Assembly: GCA_023135545.1 (NCBI GenBank)
Contig: JAGLSY010000066.1
Span: forward strand, 1 to 12,417
DNA: 12,417 nt
Source: Thermoplasmata archaeon
GTDB lineage: Archaea; Thermoplasmatota; Thermoplasmata; SG8-5; JAGLSY01
Direction: 5' to 3'
Part shown: piece after piece, positions 6,028 to 12,417 of the stretch
How positions within the stretch are numbered: position 1 is the stretch's first letter
How the letters are laid out: the number at the start of each line of letters is the position of its first letter
Made by a program: the position numbers and the translations under genes
The notes under the pieces: model-generated
What the model was told of the DNA's origin: nothing
The model's input: only the letters and a program-made list of their open reading frames with translations
Database searches by the model: none

Positions 6028-6108
6028 ATCGGCTCCGAGCAGGCCAATGGGGGACGGGATTGGCCAGCGGAGGAGCCGGGTGGGGGGATTATAAATGTCT
6101 GGGGTGGG
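6028..6108. repeat. G-rich palindromic intergenic element, copy 2
   Basis: Second copy of the element at 1345-1422. In this copy the palindrome is fuller: ggctcc (6031-6036) pairs with ggagcc (6072-6077), and ggccaat (6042-6048) with attggcc (6059-6065), around a G-rich loop. It is followed by a G-run, 'attata' and 'ggggtggg' as in copy 1. It lies upstream of the DUF368 promoter and downstream of the ABCE1 remnant. Compensating arms (6 bp here, 4 bp in copy 1) suggest that the fold matters. Confidence 0.85.
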
Positions 6109-6145
6109 CAGAACAACCAGCCCTACCTAACCATATCATATCTTT

Positions 6146-6187
6146 CTATCCAGAATAGTAATACTCGCCAGCACTCTTCTGCTCCCG
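6146..6187 (-). pseudogene. Remnant 3' end of a second ABCE1 gene
   Basis: Read on the minus strand this encodes REQKSAGEYYYSG followed by TAG. It is identical in protein to the last 13 residues of the intact ABCE1 (577-589), whose copy lies 134 bp away at 6280-6321. Seven of the 13 codons differ (for example AGG/CGG, AGT/TCT, GGC/GGA) and the stop differs, yet no residue changes. In frame, a TAA stop lies five codons before it (6200-6202), so nothing upstream can be read into it now. It directly abuts the left inverted repeat. Confidence 0.88.
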
Positions 6188-6276
6188 CGTTTTTTTCTTT
6201 TACGATTTTCTGCGCTGGCCAGGCTCACAAAAGAAAAAAATGCCGTTAATAAAGAAAACTCGCCTGGCCTGCTCGA
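6188..6276. repeat. Left inverted repeat flanking ABCE1
   Basis: Aligns with the reverse complement of 8099-8185 over its whole length with a few gaps. Shared blocks in order are ttttcttttac, ctgcgctg, ggctc, caaaagaaaa, gaaaactcgcc and tgctcg. It fills exactly the space between the outer 3' remnant and the stop of the intact gene (6280). It also contains its own palindrome (ggccaggc 6217-6224 with gcctggcc 6262-6269). On the minus strand a T-rich run (6228-6243, ATTTTTTTCTTTT) could terminate the ABCE1 mRNA. Confidence 0.8.
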
Positions 6277-6279
6277 AAA

Positions 6280-8049
6280 TCAGCCACTGTAATAATATTC
6301 GCCAGCACTCTTCTGTTCCCTGTCCAGCCTGCTGTCTGCCTTGTTGATCCGGGGCCGGTTTGTATCGGTGTCCCGCCTGAAAGTAATATTCACATCCTTG
6401 AGGAACTGGTTCATACCCTGGCGCATTCCAAAGGGCCCGGCTCCATGGCCTTTGATCGATGGCTCACCATCGAACACCATCAATGAATCCGACACCATGT
6501 CAATGAAGTAAACGTCGTGGTCGACAATCAATCCCGAGCGCCCGGACTTTTCCATGACGCGGCGGATTGTTCTGGCCGCCTCCATTCTCTGGTTGGAATC
6601 AAGGTAAGCCGATGGCTCGTCGATAAGGTAAATATCGGCCTCGCGGCCAAGGGCAAGAGCGATGGCCACCCGCTGTAATTCTCCACCGGAAAGGGAGGGC
6701 AGTGAACGGTCCATGATAGGGTCCAGGTTCAGGGGTGCGGCAACCTCGGCCTTGAAGAAGCCGGATTCCATTAATTTGCCCAGTTCAGTCATGAATAATT
6801 CTCTAACTGTTCCTCCGAAGTCCGGCTCGATGTACTGCGGTTTGTAGGATACTTTGACCTCCACTTCCACTGAACCCTCATCCGGCTGAATTTCGCTGGC
6901 GAGCATCTTGACAAAAGTGGTCTTTCCGGTGGCGTTGGAGCCCACGATACCTACAACCTCTCCGGCCTTGATTGTGCCCGGTTCCGTGTTCAACTCGAAA
7001 TTCTCGAATTTTTTCTTGAGAGTACCGAAAGTTACCAGATCCGGAGCTGTCCAGTCTTCACGAGGGGCTTTGGTCTCAAACTTAATTGCCTTGGTGCGGA
7101 CGCGGATATTCTCCTCTTTCAGATAGCCATTAAGATAGGTGTTGATGGCGTTTCTCACGGTTCGCGGATGTGCGACCACGCCGAAGGCCCCCTCCATTCC
7201 ATACATGAGATAAACATTATCAGCCAGGAAATCAAGTACCGCAAGGTCGTGCTCTATGACCATGACCTGGCTCTTTTTGGCAAGGGTCTGGATTGCCTTG
7301 GCGACGTTGAGTCTCTGGTATATATCAAGATAAGATGAAGGCTCGTCGAAGAAGTAGATGTCGGCGTCCTTGAGGAAGGTGGCGGCGATAGCAACCCTCT
7401 GGAGCTCGCCTCCCGAAAGTTCTCCCAGATTCCGCTCCATGCAGTTGTCTATGAAAAGTTCCTGACTGACTTCGTCAATGCGGCCGCTGTCGTCCACCTT
7501 TTTGAGAAGGTCCTTGACCTGGCCAGTGTGAACTTTTGGAAGCATATCAACATACTGGGGCTTCATGGCCGTCCTTATGTCGCCCTCCGACACTTTCTGA
7601 AGATAGTTGACCATCTCGGTTCCGGCGTACTTTTCCAACACGAAATCCCATGTCGCCTCGGCCTCCAGATTTCCCATGTTGGGAATTTCTTCGCCAGAGA
7701 GTATGCGGATGGCCGTGGTCTTTCCGATTCCATTGGGCCCTAAAATACCGATGACATTTCCCTCTCTCGGAACCGGCAGCCTGTAAAGCTGGAAGCCATT
7801 TATTCCATACTGCTGGACAAGTTCTCCTTCAAGCTCCTCGGGCAGTCCTATAATTCTGATAGCATCAAAGGTGCACTTGTTGATGCAGATGCCGCAGCCC
7901 ACGCACAGCTCCTCCGATATGACTGGCTTGTTCTTCGGCCCCATGACTATTGTCTCGTCACCGCTGCGTACCCTGGGGCAAAATTTGATACACTCTGTAT
8001 TGCACCGCTTTGGTTGACACCGGTCTTTTAACAGGACTGCTATACGCAT
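6280..8049 (-). CDS. abce1: ABCE1 / RNase L inhibitor, ribosome-recycling ATPase
   Basis: ABCE1 splits the 70S ribosome after termination, working with aRF1 or Pelota, and is usually essential. The 589-aa protein is complete. The N-terminal iron-sulfur domain holds two [4Fe-4S] clusters (Cys11, 16, 20, 24 and Cys49, 52, 55, 59). NBD1 has Walker A GPNGIGKTT (104-112), signature LSGGE (211-215), Walker B IYFFDEP (231-237) and the switch His267. NBD2 has GSNATGKTT (370-378), LSGGE (453-457), IYLIDEP (473-479) and His511. The tail 'SRLDREQKSAGEYYY' is the family's conserved end. A TTG 18 nt upstream is open, but the ATG at 8049 is chosen: it begins the family-typical MRIAV, matches the start in the outer remnant, and lies 24 nt from the TATA box. 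Uniquely, the gene sits between inverted repeats that are themselves flanked by the two ends of another ABCE1 gene. Confidence 0.97.
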   Translation of the reverse strand: MRIAVLLKDRCQPKRCNTECIKFCPRVRSGDETIVMGPKNKPVISEELCVGCGICINKCTFDAIRIIGLPEELEGELVQQYGINGFQLYRLPVPREGNVIGILGPNGIGKTTAIRILSGEEIPNMGNLEAEATWDFVLEKYAGTEMVNYLQKVSEGDIRTAMKPQYVDMLPKVHTGQVKDLLKKVDDSGRIDEVSQELFIDNCMERNLGELSGGELQRVAIAATFLKDADIYFFDEPSSYLDIYQRLNVAKAIQTLAKKSQVMVIEHDLAVLDFLADNVYLMYGMEGAFGVVAHPRTVRNAINTYLNGYLKEENIRVRTKAIKFETKAPREDWTAPDLVTFGTLKKKFENFELNTEPGTIKAGEVVGIVGSNATGKTTFVKMLASEIQPDEGSVEVEVKVSYKPQYIEPDFGGTVRELFMTELGKLMESGFFKAEVAAPLNLDPIMDRSLPSLSGGELQRVAIALALGREADIYLIDEPSAYLDSNQRMEAARTIRRVMEKSGRSGLIVDHDVYFIDMVSDSLMVFDGEPSIKGHGAGPFGMRQGMNQFLKDVNITFRRDTDTNRPRINKADSRLDREQKSAGEYYYSG

Positions 8050-8072
8050 GCGAGTTTGTAACAACAACCTGA

Positions 8073-8088
8073 ATTTAAAATATTGGCT
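8073..8088 (-). promoter_or_regulatory. Promoter of the intact ABCE1 gene
   Basis: Minus-strand AGCCAATATTTTAAAT. The TATA core begins 24 nt above the ATG, so the mRNA should be nearly leaderless. The same words at the same 24-nt spacing occur upstream of the outer remnant (8248-8264), although the leaders between box and ATG differ. Confidence 0.6.
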
Positions 8089-8098
8089 AATTACCGAG

Positions 8099-8185
8099 CG
8101 AGCAGAGGAGGGCGAGTTTTCCTTTTGGATTGGAAACCTTTTCTTTTGGAGCCCGACTCAGCGCAGTGAGTAAAAGAAAAGGCTT
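8099..8185. repeat. Right inverted repeat flanking ABCE1
   Basis: Partner of 6188-6276 in inverted orientation. It fills the space between the promoter of the intact gene and the 5' remnant of the outer gene. The outer end (cttttcttttac on the minus strand) abuts the remnant and the inner end (cgagcag, 8099-8105) faces the gene. The T-rich tract near 8171-8180 on the minus strand could end any RNA started at the outer promoter. Confidence 0.78.
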
Positions 8186-8224
8186 CCGTTGGCACCGATC
8201 TTTCAATAGTACTGCGATTCGCAT
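8186..8224 (-). pseudogene. Remnant 5' end of a second ABCE1 gene
   Basis: On the minus strand it encodes MRIAVLLKDRCQ followed by Arg, against MRIAVLLKDRCQP in the intact gene. Seven of the first 12 codons differ (CGT/CGA, ATA/ATC, GTC/GTA, CTG/CTA, TTA/TTG, GAC/GAT, TGT/TGC), all silently. After about codon 13-14 the frame runs into the right inverted repeat and stops at 8087 after 45 residues, with no iron-sulfur cysteines beyond the first. Its promoter is retained. Together with 6146-6187 it represents the two extreme ends of one vanished gene. Confidence 0.88.
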
Positions 8225-8247
8225 TGAAGGCAGTATTAGAAAGATGG

Positions 8248-8264
8248 ATTTAAAATAATTGGCT
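8248..8264 (-). promoter_or_regulatory. Promoter of the outer (disrupted) ABCE1 copy
   Basis: Minus-strand AGCCAATTATTTTAAAT, matching the intact gene's promoter with one extra base. The TATA core begins 24 nt from the remnant ATG. It may still fire and give a short RNA ending in the right inverted repeat. Confidence 0.5.
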
Positions 8265-8289
8265 GTGCATTACTTCGAACCTGGTTAGT

Positions 8290-8353
8290 ACTGGCTATCT
8301 TGAAAAAGGAAAGGAGAGGGTTGGTGAAACCCTCTGATTTTTGTCTAGCCAGT
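8290..8353 (-). terminator. Nested hairpin downstream of the giant secreted-protein gene
   Basis: Inner stem agagggtt (8315-8322) pairs with aaccctct (8328-8335) around a 5-nt loop. An outer arm actggcta (8290-8297) pairs with tagccagt (8346-8353). On the minus strand the inner hairpin is followed by CCTTTCCTTTTTC, as expected for a terminator 33 nt after the stop at 8368. On the plus strand it is followed by gattttt, so it could work in both directions. Confidence 0.6.
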
Positions 8354-8367
8354 TTATTCTTTCGGCC

Positions 8368-11300
8368 TTATGGAATAAACCATGGATAAAATCCGGTAGA
8401 GTATACCCAATAGGCCTGGCCAATTTGGAAAGCGTCACCATCCGGCATGGGTTCGATATCATATGCTGCTGCATCATTGTACCATTCTATCCTTGTCACC
8501 ATACCGACAGAATCCGTTTTCAGGTCTCCGGCCGTGTATCCCTCTACTGTAGCCGGGAAGCCTACCAGATTCCAGCCTATCGCAAGGGTTATCACAGTAC
8601 CTGTCGGATTGTTTCCCAGGACTGAAAGGAAGCCATCGCTGCCGACATCCGTGATATTTATCCAGAAGCCCATTTCATTGTTCACATTTGGCATGTCCTG
8701 GGTTCCAGGGTAATTCTTGTTGTACGATTTCCAGTGGTCTGCCATGTCTATCGGGTCCCACCAATATATTCTATCCCAGGTCGTGTCTCCTCCATTGTCG
8801 TCAAAGACAGTAATAACAGAACCGCTGGCTGTCACGGGATATGATAAGAAACTCCAGCCAAGAGATACGGATATGTCGTAGGTGATTGGGGGCGGGCCCC
8901 CGCCCACAGATGGGGCCACGCTTGATTTTGTATCGGCGAAGTCAAACTCCATGTAGAATACCGGGGCTATGGAGCTCCAGCTTACTTTCACATTATCGAA
9001 TCCAACTGTCCGGGTGCCTTCATTCTTCCCCAGGTCCGTGTCTCTAAAGGCGACCTTGAGATAATAGGTCGAATCGGCATTCACTATGCCGCTAACATCG
9101 ATAGGTCCAACAGAGGCCCAGCCGGTCGTGCCGGTGATAAGCCCGCTGGACCATATCTCCGTACCCAAGGACGGGGTTCCTGATGCGGTATCGACAAAGG
9201 CATATGCAATCATGTTGCTGTCGCCAACACCAATACCAAGGCAGCTCCAGTCCAGTACCAGTTCGGCAGCTGTTGGCACAAAACCGGTTGTGAATGATTG
9301 CTCCCAGTATCCTGAATAGGTGTTCTCGGCAGCAGCCCCTCCAGTTGCGCCGGTAAGTATGATATCCACCGAACCTGGTGGATTACCGCTTCCACCGTTC
9401 CAGCTGCCGACAGCAGAGCCACCGCCAGTGTCTTCCCACCCGGCATAGGCCCAGTTACTTGCATCTGTCGTGAAGTCCGGGTTCAGGGTTTCCACCGTAC
9501 TGCCTCCACCACCAGATGTGACATCCAGCCAGATCTCGACTATGATGGAATCTCCATCCTGTATCACACCGGCCAGGGTGTCTGTCCATGTGTACAAAGC
9601 ACTCGAATCCGTGACATCCGTATCATCGTTTATGGTTATGTCCAATGGGATTACCGTGTCCGAGGATGTGAATATCTCGGCAAACAGCCGTCCAGTCGCT
9701 CCGGGTGATGACATGTATCCATATACATTGAATGACCATGGGCCGTCAATGCTGCTGCTCGTGAAGGTATTGGTGGTTTCCCATGTTCCCACAATGATCG
9801 GGCCATTGCCTGGAATGGCTCCTGTGCTCACTATGTTCGACGAAAGCTCCACGGGCTTCATATCCAGGTCCTTGTTTATTCCTGATGCCTCGATTTGGAA
9901 GAACCATTCATCATCTTCGACCATGTCAACAGAGAAAACAAAGCTAGATGTGTCACTGGATGACATCAGCAGCGTGTCCGTAACCTCGACTCTGACAAGG
10001 TAATTAACATCATCAAAGGGTGGGAACCAGGTTTCCTGGCCGTCATCGGTGTGGCTATAAGTTCCGCCATTTATCTCCAGCCAGGTATTGCCGCCATCGC
10101 TGCTGTAATAGATATCGATCGGATCGGCTGCAAGAGGGTTGTCGCCTGGTGTGGCACTCCATTGAATGTCGAATGACGCTGTAGTTATGATGAATTCCGC
10201 GGCATTCGGAGTCAGTAGTGAAATAGAAGGTGGACCAGAATAAACATGAAGCCGTCCTTCAAATACCGTGCCCCAGTTGCCGAACTCATCCTGCCCACGC
10301 ACGTATATCGAATGCTCGCCTACCGAGAGGGCGGATGTTATCGTACCATCGATCGTGCAGTTCACGACCTCTGTCGGGCTTGTCAGCCCATCGAAGATGA
10401 ACATGGGTATGCCGTTATCGATTCCCGGGTCCGTGTCTATGAAGCATTCTGCTGGCTTTACAATATTTACGTCCGAATTGCCTCTGGCACTGTCATCCAC
10501 GGTTCCGAATACGTCTACCGAACTTCCCCGATTTACAGGAAGCGGGTCCGATACAACACTGCCCGGGATAGTTGCCGGCCCCAGTATATCGCCGCCTGGC
10601 CGGTCTATGGTGAAATCAGAGCCGGATTCGTCCATGGCCATCAGTGATGCCGCTCCCGTGGCTACAATTTTTATTCTGTAATTGAAGCCGTTGGGAACAG
10701 ATGTGAGGTCCCAGTCAAAGCTTGCCTGTGCTCCGGGAAGTCCTATTCCGCCAGGGACTGGCTGCCAGGCCGAGCCGCTGTTGTTGCTGTAATACAGATC
10801 TATGGTGTTGGCACTACTGGCCGACCAGGTTATTGTGGCCGGTGAGGTCGAGAAGGTCTCTCCTCCAACAGGACTAGTTAGCGTCAGGTATGGGTGATTG
10901 CCCCCAAGCAGCCAGATGATCGTTTTGTTCAATATGTCAACTCTGATGGGGTCTATCGCAGGCGGGTTCCAGGTTCCCAGCATCTCGTGCGCGAAGGCCT
11001 CGTATACCATCTTTGCAGGTGCGGTTCCAGAGGGGTATGTGCCTTCAAATCTTACAGAGGCTGCATTGCCAAAGTGTTCATGTGCTGAGCCGCCACCGGG
11101 GTTGTCATAGTCCCAGTTTATTTCCACACCCGCATCGGTGCTGGCCGTGATGTCGTCAGGGTAGAATCGTCCAGCTCCAAAAGATGCCTGATCCAGATCA
11201 GTTCCTGCCAGATAATCACCGCTGATGGGGTCTCCTGCAAACAAGCCCTGGATTTCCATATCGCCGGCCTCATTGCCAAGACCGCCATCGGCATCGTCTC

Positions 11301-12417
11301 CCATGTACGTTGCCTTCATGTAGGTCTCATACCAGACATCGGTCACTCCTGGTATTAAATCAAAGCTAAAGGGATCACACATGTCCCAGCCTATGTCCTG
11401 GCCGACAATATAAAGCTTGCCTCCAGCATTGAGATAATCTGCAAGCACAGCCATGTCAGAGGCGTCCAATGTGGGGTAGCCGTCAGCCACTATCCATAAG
11501 ACCGCCTTGGCCTGCTGCAGATCGGCAAGTGCCGGGGTGTCCATGGTATTCTTTTCCCAATATAGATAAGACCATCCCAGGTCTATGAGCATGTTCTCCC
11601 AATCCTCATTGAAGGGTGTTCCATCAGTTGCCAGTCCTCCCCCGTCATCGTCGAACAACAATATATTGTATGCTGAGGAGGATATTGTTGAAAAGGTGTA
11701 ATGCTGGCCTCCGTTGGTATCCTTTGTCACATGCCCTTGTAGATCACTGGATTCCACATCATAATAATACAACGTATCTGTTGAGAGAGATTGTAATTGT
11801 ACCAAAGGAGAATATCTGAACTCTGAAGAACCGGCACTCAGTGTCCAGGTTGATGAGTCAGATGATGTTCCATAATACACTGTCCCATTTGACATTTCAT
11901 CTGTGTCCCATGTCACCTTTGCGGCAGTGCCGATTATATCAAAGGCCCTAACATTGGTGATCACAGGACCAGTTGCATCGATTGTTGCTGTGGCAATCGA
12001 ATCATGAACCGGGGCATCATCAGAATATGTTGCAGTTATCACATCACCATGGCTAACCTGCAGGAAACCATCGGTCTGCGGCGCGAAGAACATGGTGTCT
12101 ATGCTGCCAGTGAAGACACTTGGGCTTGTTTCACTAAGTGTCAAATCCTCACCTGCTGGCTCGGTATCGCTTATAATGTTCACAACTAAGGAGCCTCCCA
12201 CAACATTATCATCCTCGACCCTGACCTGAATGGTATCGCCGTCTGAGTAAGCTGTCCTGTCCAGTGTTACCAGGCCATAATCCTGATTGACCTTCCCTGT
12301 TATGACCAGGGCGAATGGCTGTGGGCCCACGCTCAATGAAGAGGCGGTGACCGTTATCCTATACTCGCCGCTCGGTGCTCCAATCAAAACATTCTCTATC
12401 GTGTTGAGGTTGTCAAA
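8368..12417 (-). CDS. Giant multidomain secreted protein, probable C-terminal part of a subtilisin-like protease (5' end outside window)
   Basis: The frame is open to the right edge (1,349 codons here), so no signal peptide or catalytic domain is visible. Numbering below starts at the in-frame TTG at 12387. The first ~32 residues plus the ten before them (FDNLNTIENV...GPQPFALVITG) match the beta-sandwich that follows the catalytic domain in many S8 subtilases. Then come a 'LDRTAYSDGDTIQVRVEDD' beta-domain (35-137), a fibronectin III-like domain (142-237), and a glutamine-amidotransferase/ThuA-like domain (240-497; LLFDDDGGG, AVLWIVADG, GGKLYIVGQDIG). These are followed by two related Ig-like domains starting LTLTSPVGGE (501) and SLLTPNA (723), and a jelly-roll, carbohydrate-binding-like region (about 965-1140). 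The C-terminus has two modules marked GWSFLSYP (1177) and GWNLVGFP (1271). It is very rich in Ser, Thr, Gly and Asp and has almost no Cys. The role is probably extracellular polymer degradation or adhesion. The protease call is inference. Confidence 0.75.
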   Translation of the reverse strand, partial: FDNLNTIENVLIGAPSGEYRITVTASSLSVGPQPFALVITGKVNQDYGLVTLDRTAYSDGDTIQVRVEDDNVVGGSLVVNIISDTEPAGEDLTLSETSPSVFTGSIDTMFFAPQTDGFLQVSHGDVITATYSDDAPVHDSIATATIDATGPVITNVRAFDIIGTAAKVTWDTDEMSNGTVYYGTSSDSSTWTLSAGSSEFRYSPLVQLQSLSTDTLYYYDVESSDLQGHVTKDTNGGQHYTFSTISSSAYNILLFDDDGGGLATDGTPFNEDWENMLIDLGWSYLYWEKNTMDTPALADLQQAKAVLWIVADGYPTLDASDMAVLADYLNAGGKLYIVGQDIGWDMCDPFSFDLIPGVTDVWYETYMKATYMGDDADGGLGNEAGDMEIQGLFAGDPISGDYLAGTDLDQASFGAGRFYPDDITASTDAGVEINWDYDNPGGGSAHEHFGNAASVRFEGTYPSGTAPAKMVYEAFAHEMLGTWNPPAIDPIRVDILNKTIIWLLGGNHPYLTLTSPVGGETFSTSPATITWSASSANTIDLYYSNNSGSAWQPVPGGIGLPGAQASFDWDLTSVPNGFNYRIKIVATGAASLMAMDESGSDFTIDRPGGDILGPATIPGSVVSDPLPVNRGSSVDVFGTVDDSARGNSDVNIVKPAECFIDTDPGIDNGIPMFIFDGLTSPTEVVNCTIDGTITSALSVGEHSIYVRGQDEFGNWGTVFEGRLHVYSGPPSISLLTPNAAEFIITTASFDIQWSATPGDNPLAADPIDIYYSSDGGNTWLEINGGTYSHTDDGQETWFPPFDDVNYLVRVEVTDTLLMSSSDTSSFVFSVDMVEDDEWFFQIEASGINKDLDMKPVELSSNIVSTGAIPGNGPIIVGTWETTNTFTSSSIDGPWSFNVYGYMSSPGATGRLFAEIFTSSDTVIPLDITINDDTDVTDSSALYTWTDTLAGVIQDGDSIIVEIWLDVTSGGGGSTVETLNPDFTTDASNWAYAGWEDTGGGSAVGSWNGGSGNPPGSVDIILTGATGGAAAENTYSGYWEQSFTTGFVPTAAELVLDWSCLGIGVGDSNMIAYAFVDTASGTPSLGTEIWSSGLITGTTGWASVGPIDVSGIVNADSTYYLKVAFRDTDLGKNEGTRTVGFDNVKVSWSSIAPVFYMEFDFADTKSSVAPSVGGGPPPITYDISVSLGWSFLSYPVTASGSVITVFDDNGGDTTWDRIYWWDPIDMADHWKSYNKNYPGTQDMPNVNNEMGFWINITDVGSDGFLSVLGNNPTGTVITLAIGWNLVGFPATVEGYTAGDLKTDSVGMVTRIEWYNDAAAYDIEPMPDGDAFQIGQAYWVYSTGFYPWFIP

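Noticed and set aside
8050..8067. TTG start giving ABCE1 six extra residues (MLLQTR)
   Set aside because: It lies within about 6 nt of the TATA core, and the family and the outer remnant both start at MRIAV.
6188..8185. Intein or intron interrupting an ABCE1 gene
   Set aside because: The interruption carries a whole ABCE1, not a splicing domain or homing endonuclease, and joining the outer ends would give only about 25-27 residues.
6188..8185. Classical insertion sequence
   Set aside because: There are long inverted repeats but no transposase frame and no clear short target-site duplication, and simple insertion would not remove about 560 codons of the target.

Overview
The window looks archaeal. 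It carries an ABCE1/RNase L inhibitor, an archaeal-type ATP-dependent DNA ligase with its start-to-stop motif set, and the C-terminal part of an archaeal/eukaryotic-type isoleucyl-tRNA synthetase. AT-rich TATA-like boxes sit about 22-40 nt before most starts. The giant secreted protein with 'GWNLVGFP'-type C-terminal modules suggests a sediment Thermoplasmatota-like lineage, but that placement is inference and not proven by the sequence.

Layout, left to right: the 3' part of ileS (+, runs off the left edge), followed at once by a 9-nt-period tandem repeat; a small two-helix membrane protein (-); a class I methyltransferase (-) directly downstream of DNA ligase (-), probably one operon; a divergent ferritin-like protein (+); a 49-aa zinc ribbon (-) and a 31-aa protein with two CxxC motifs (+), divergently transcribed around a doubled GGGAAATCCC box; a DUF368 polyprenyl-phosphate transporter (-); the ABCE1 locus (-); and a very large multidomain secreted protein (-, runs off the right edge).

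The most unusual part is about 6146-8264. A complete ABCE1 gene with its own promoter is enclosed by roughly 85-bp imperfect inverted repeats. Outside those repeats lie the extreme 5' end (promoter, start codon, 12-14 codons) and the extreme 3' end (last 13 codons and stop) of a second ABCE1 gene, in the same orientation. All codon differences between these outer scraps and the intact gene are synonymous. So the outer gene was a diverged but functional ABCE1 whose interior has been replaced by an inverted-repeat-bounded cassette carrying another ABCE1. This looks like in-place replacement of an essential gene by an undescribed mechanism.

A G-rich palindromic element of about 45-80 bp occurs twice (1345-1422 and 6028-6108), each time just upstream of the promoter of a minus-strand membrane-protein gene. 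Its arms share 9- to 11-base words with the left ABCE1 inverted repeat, hinting at one family of mobile or regulatory hairpins.
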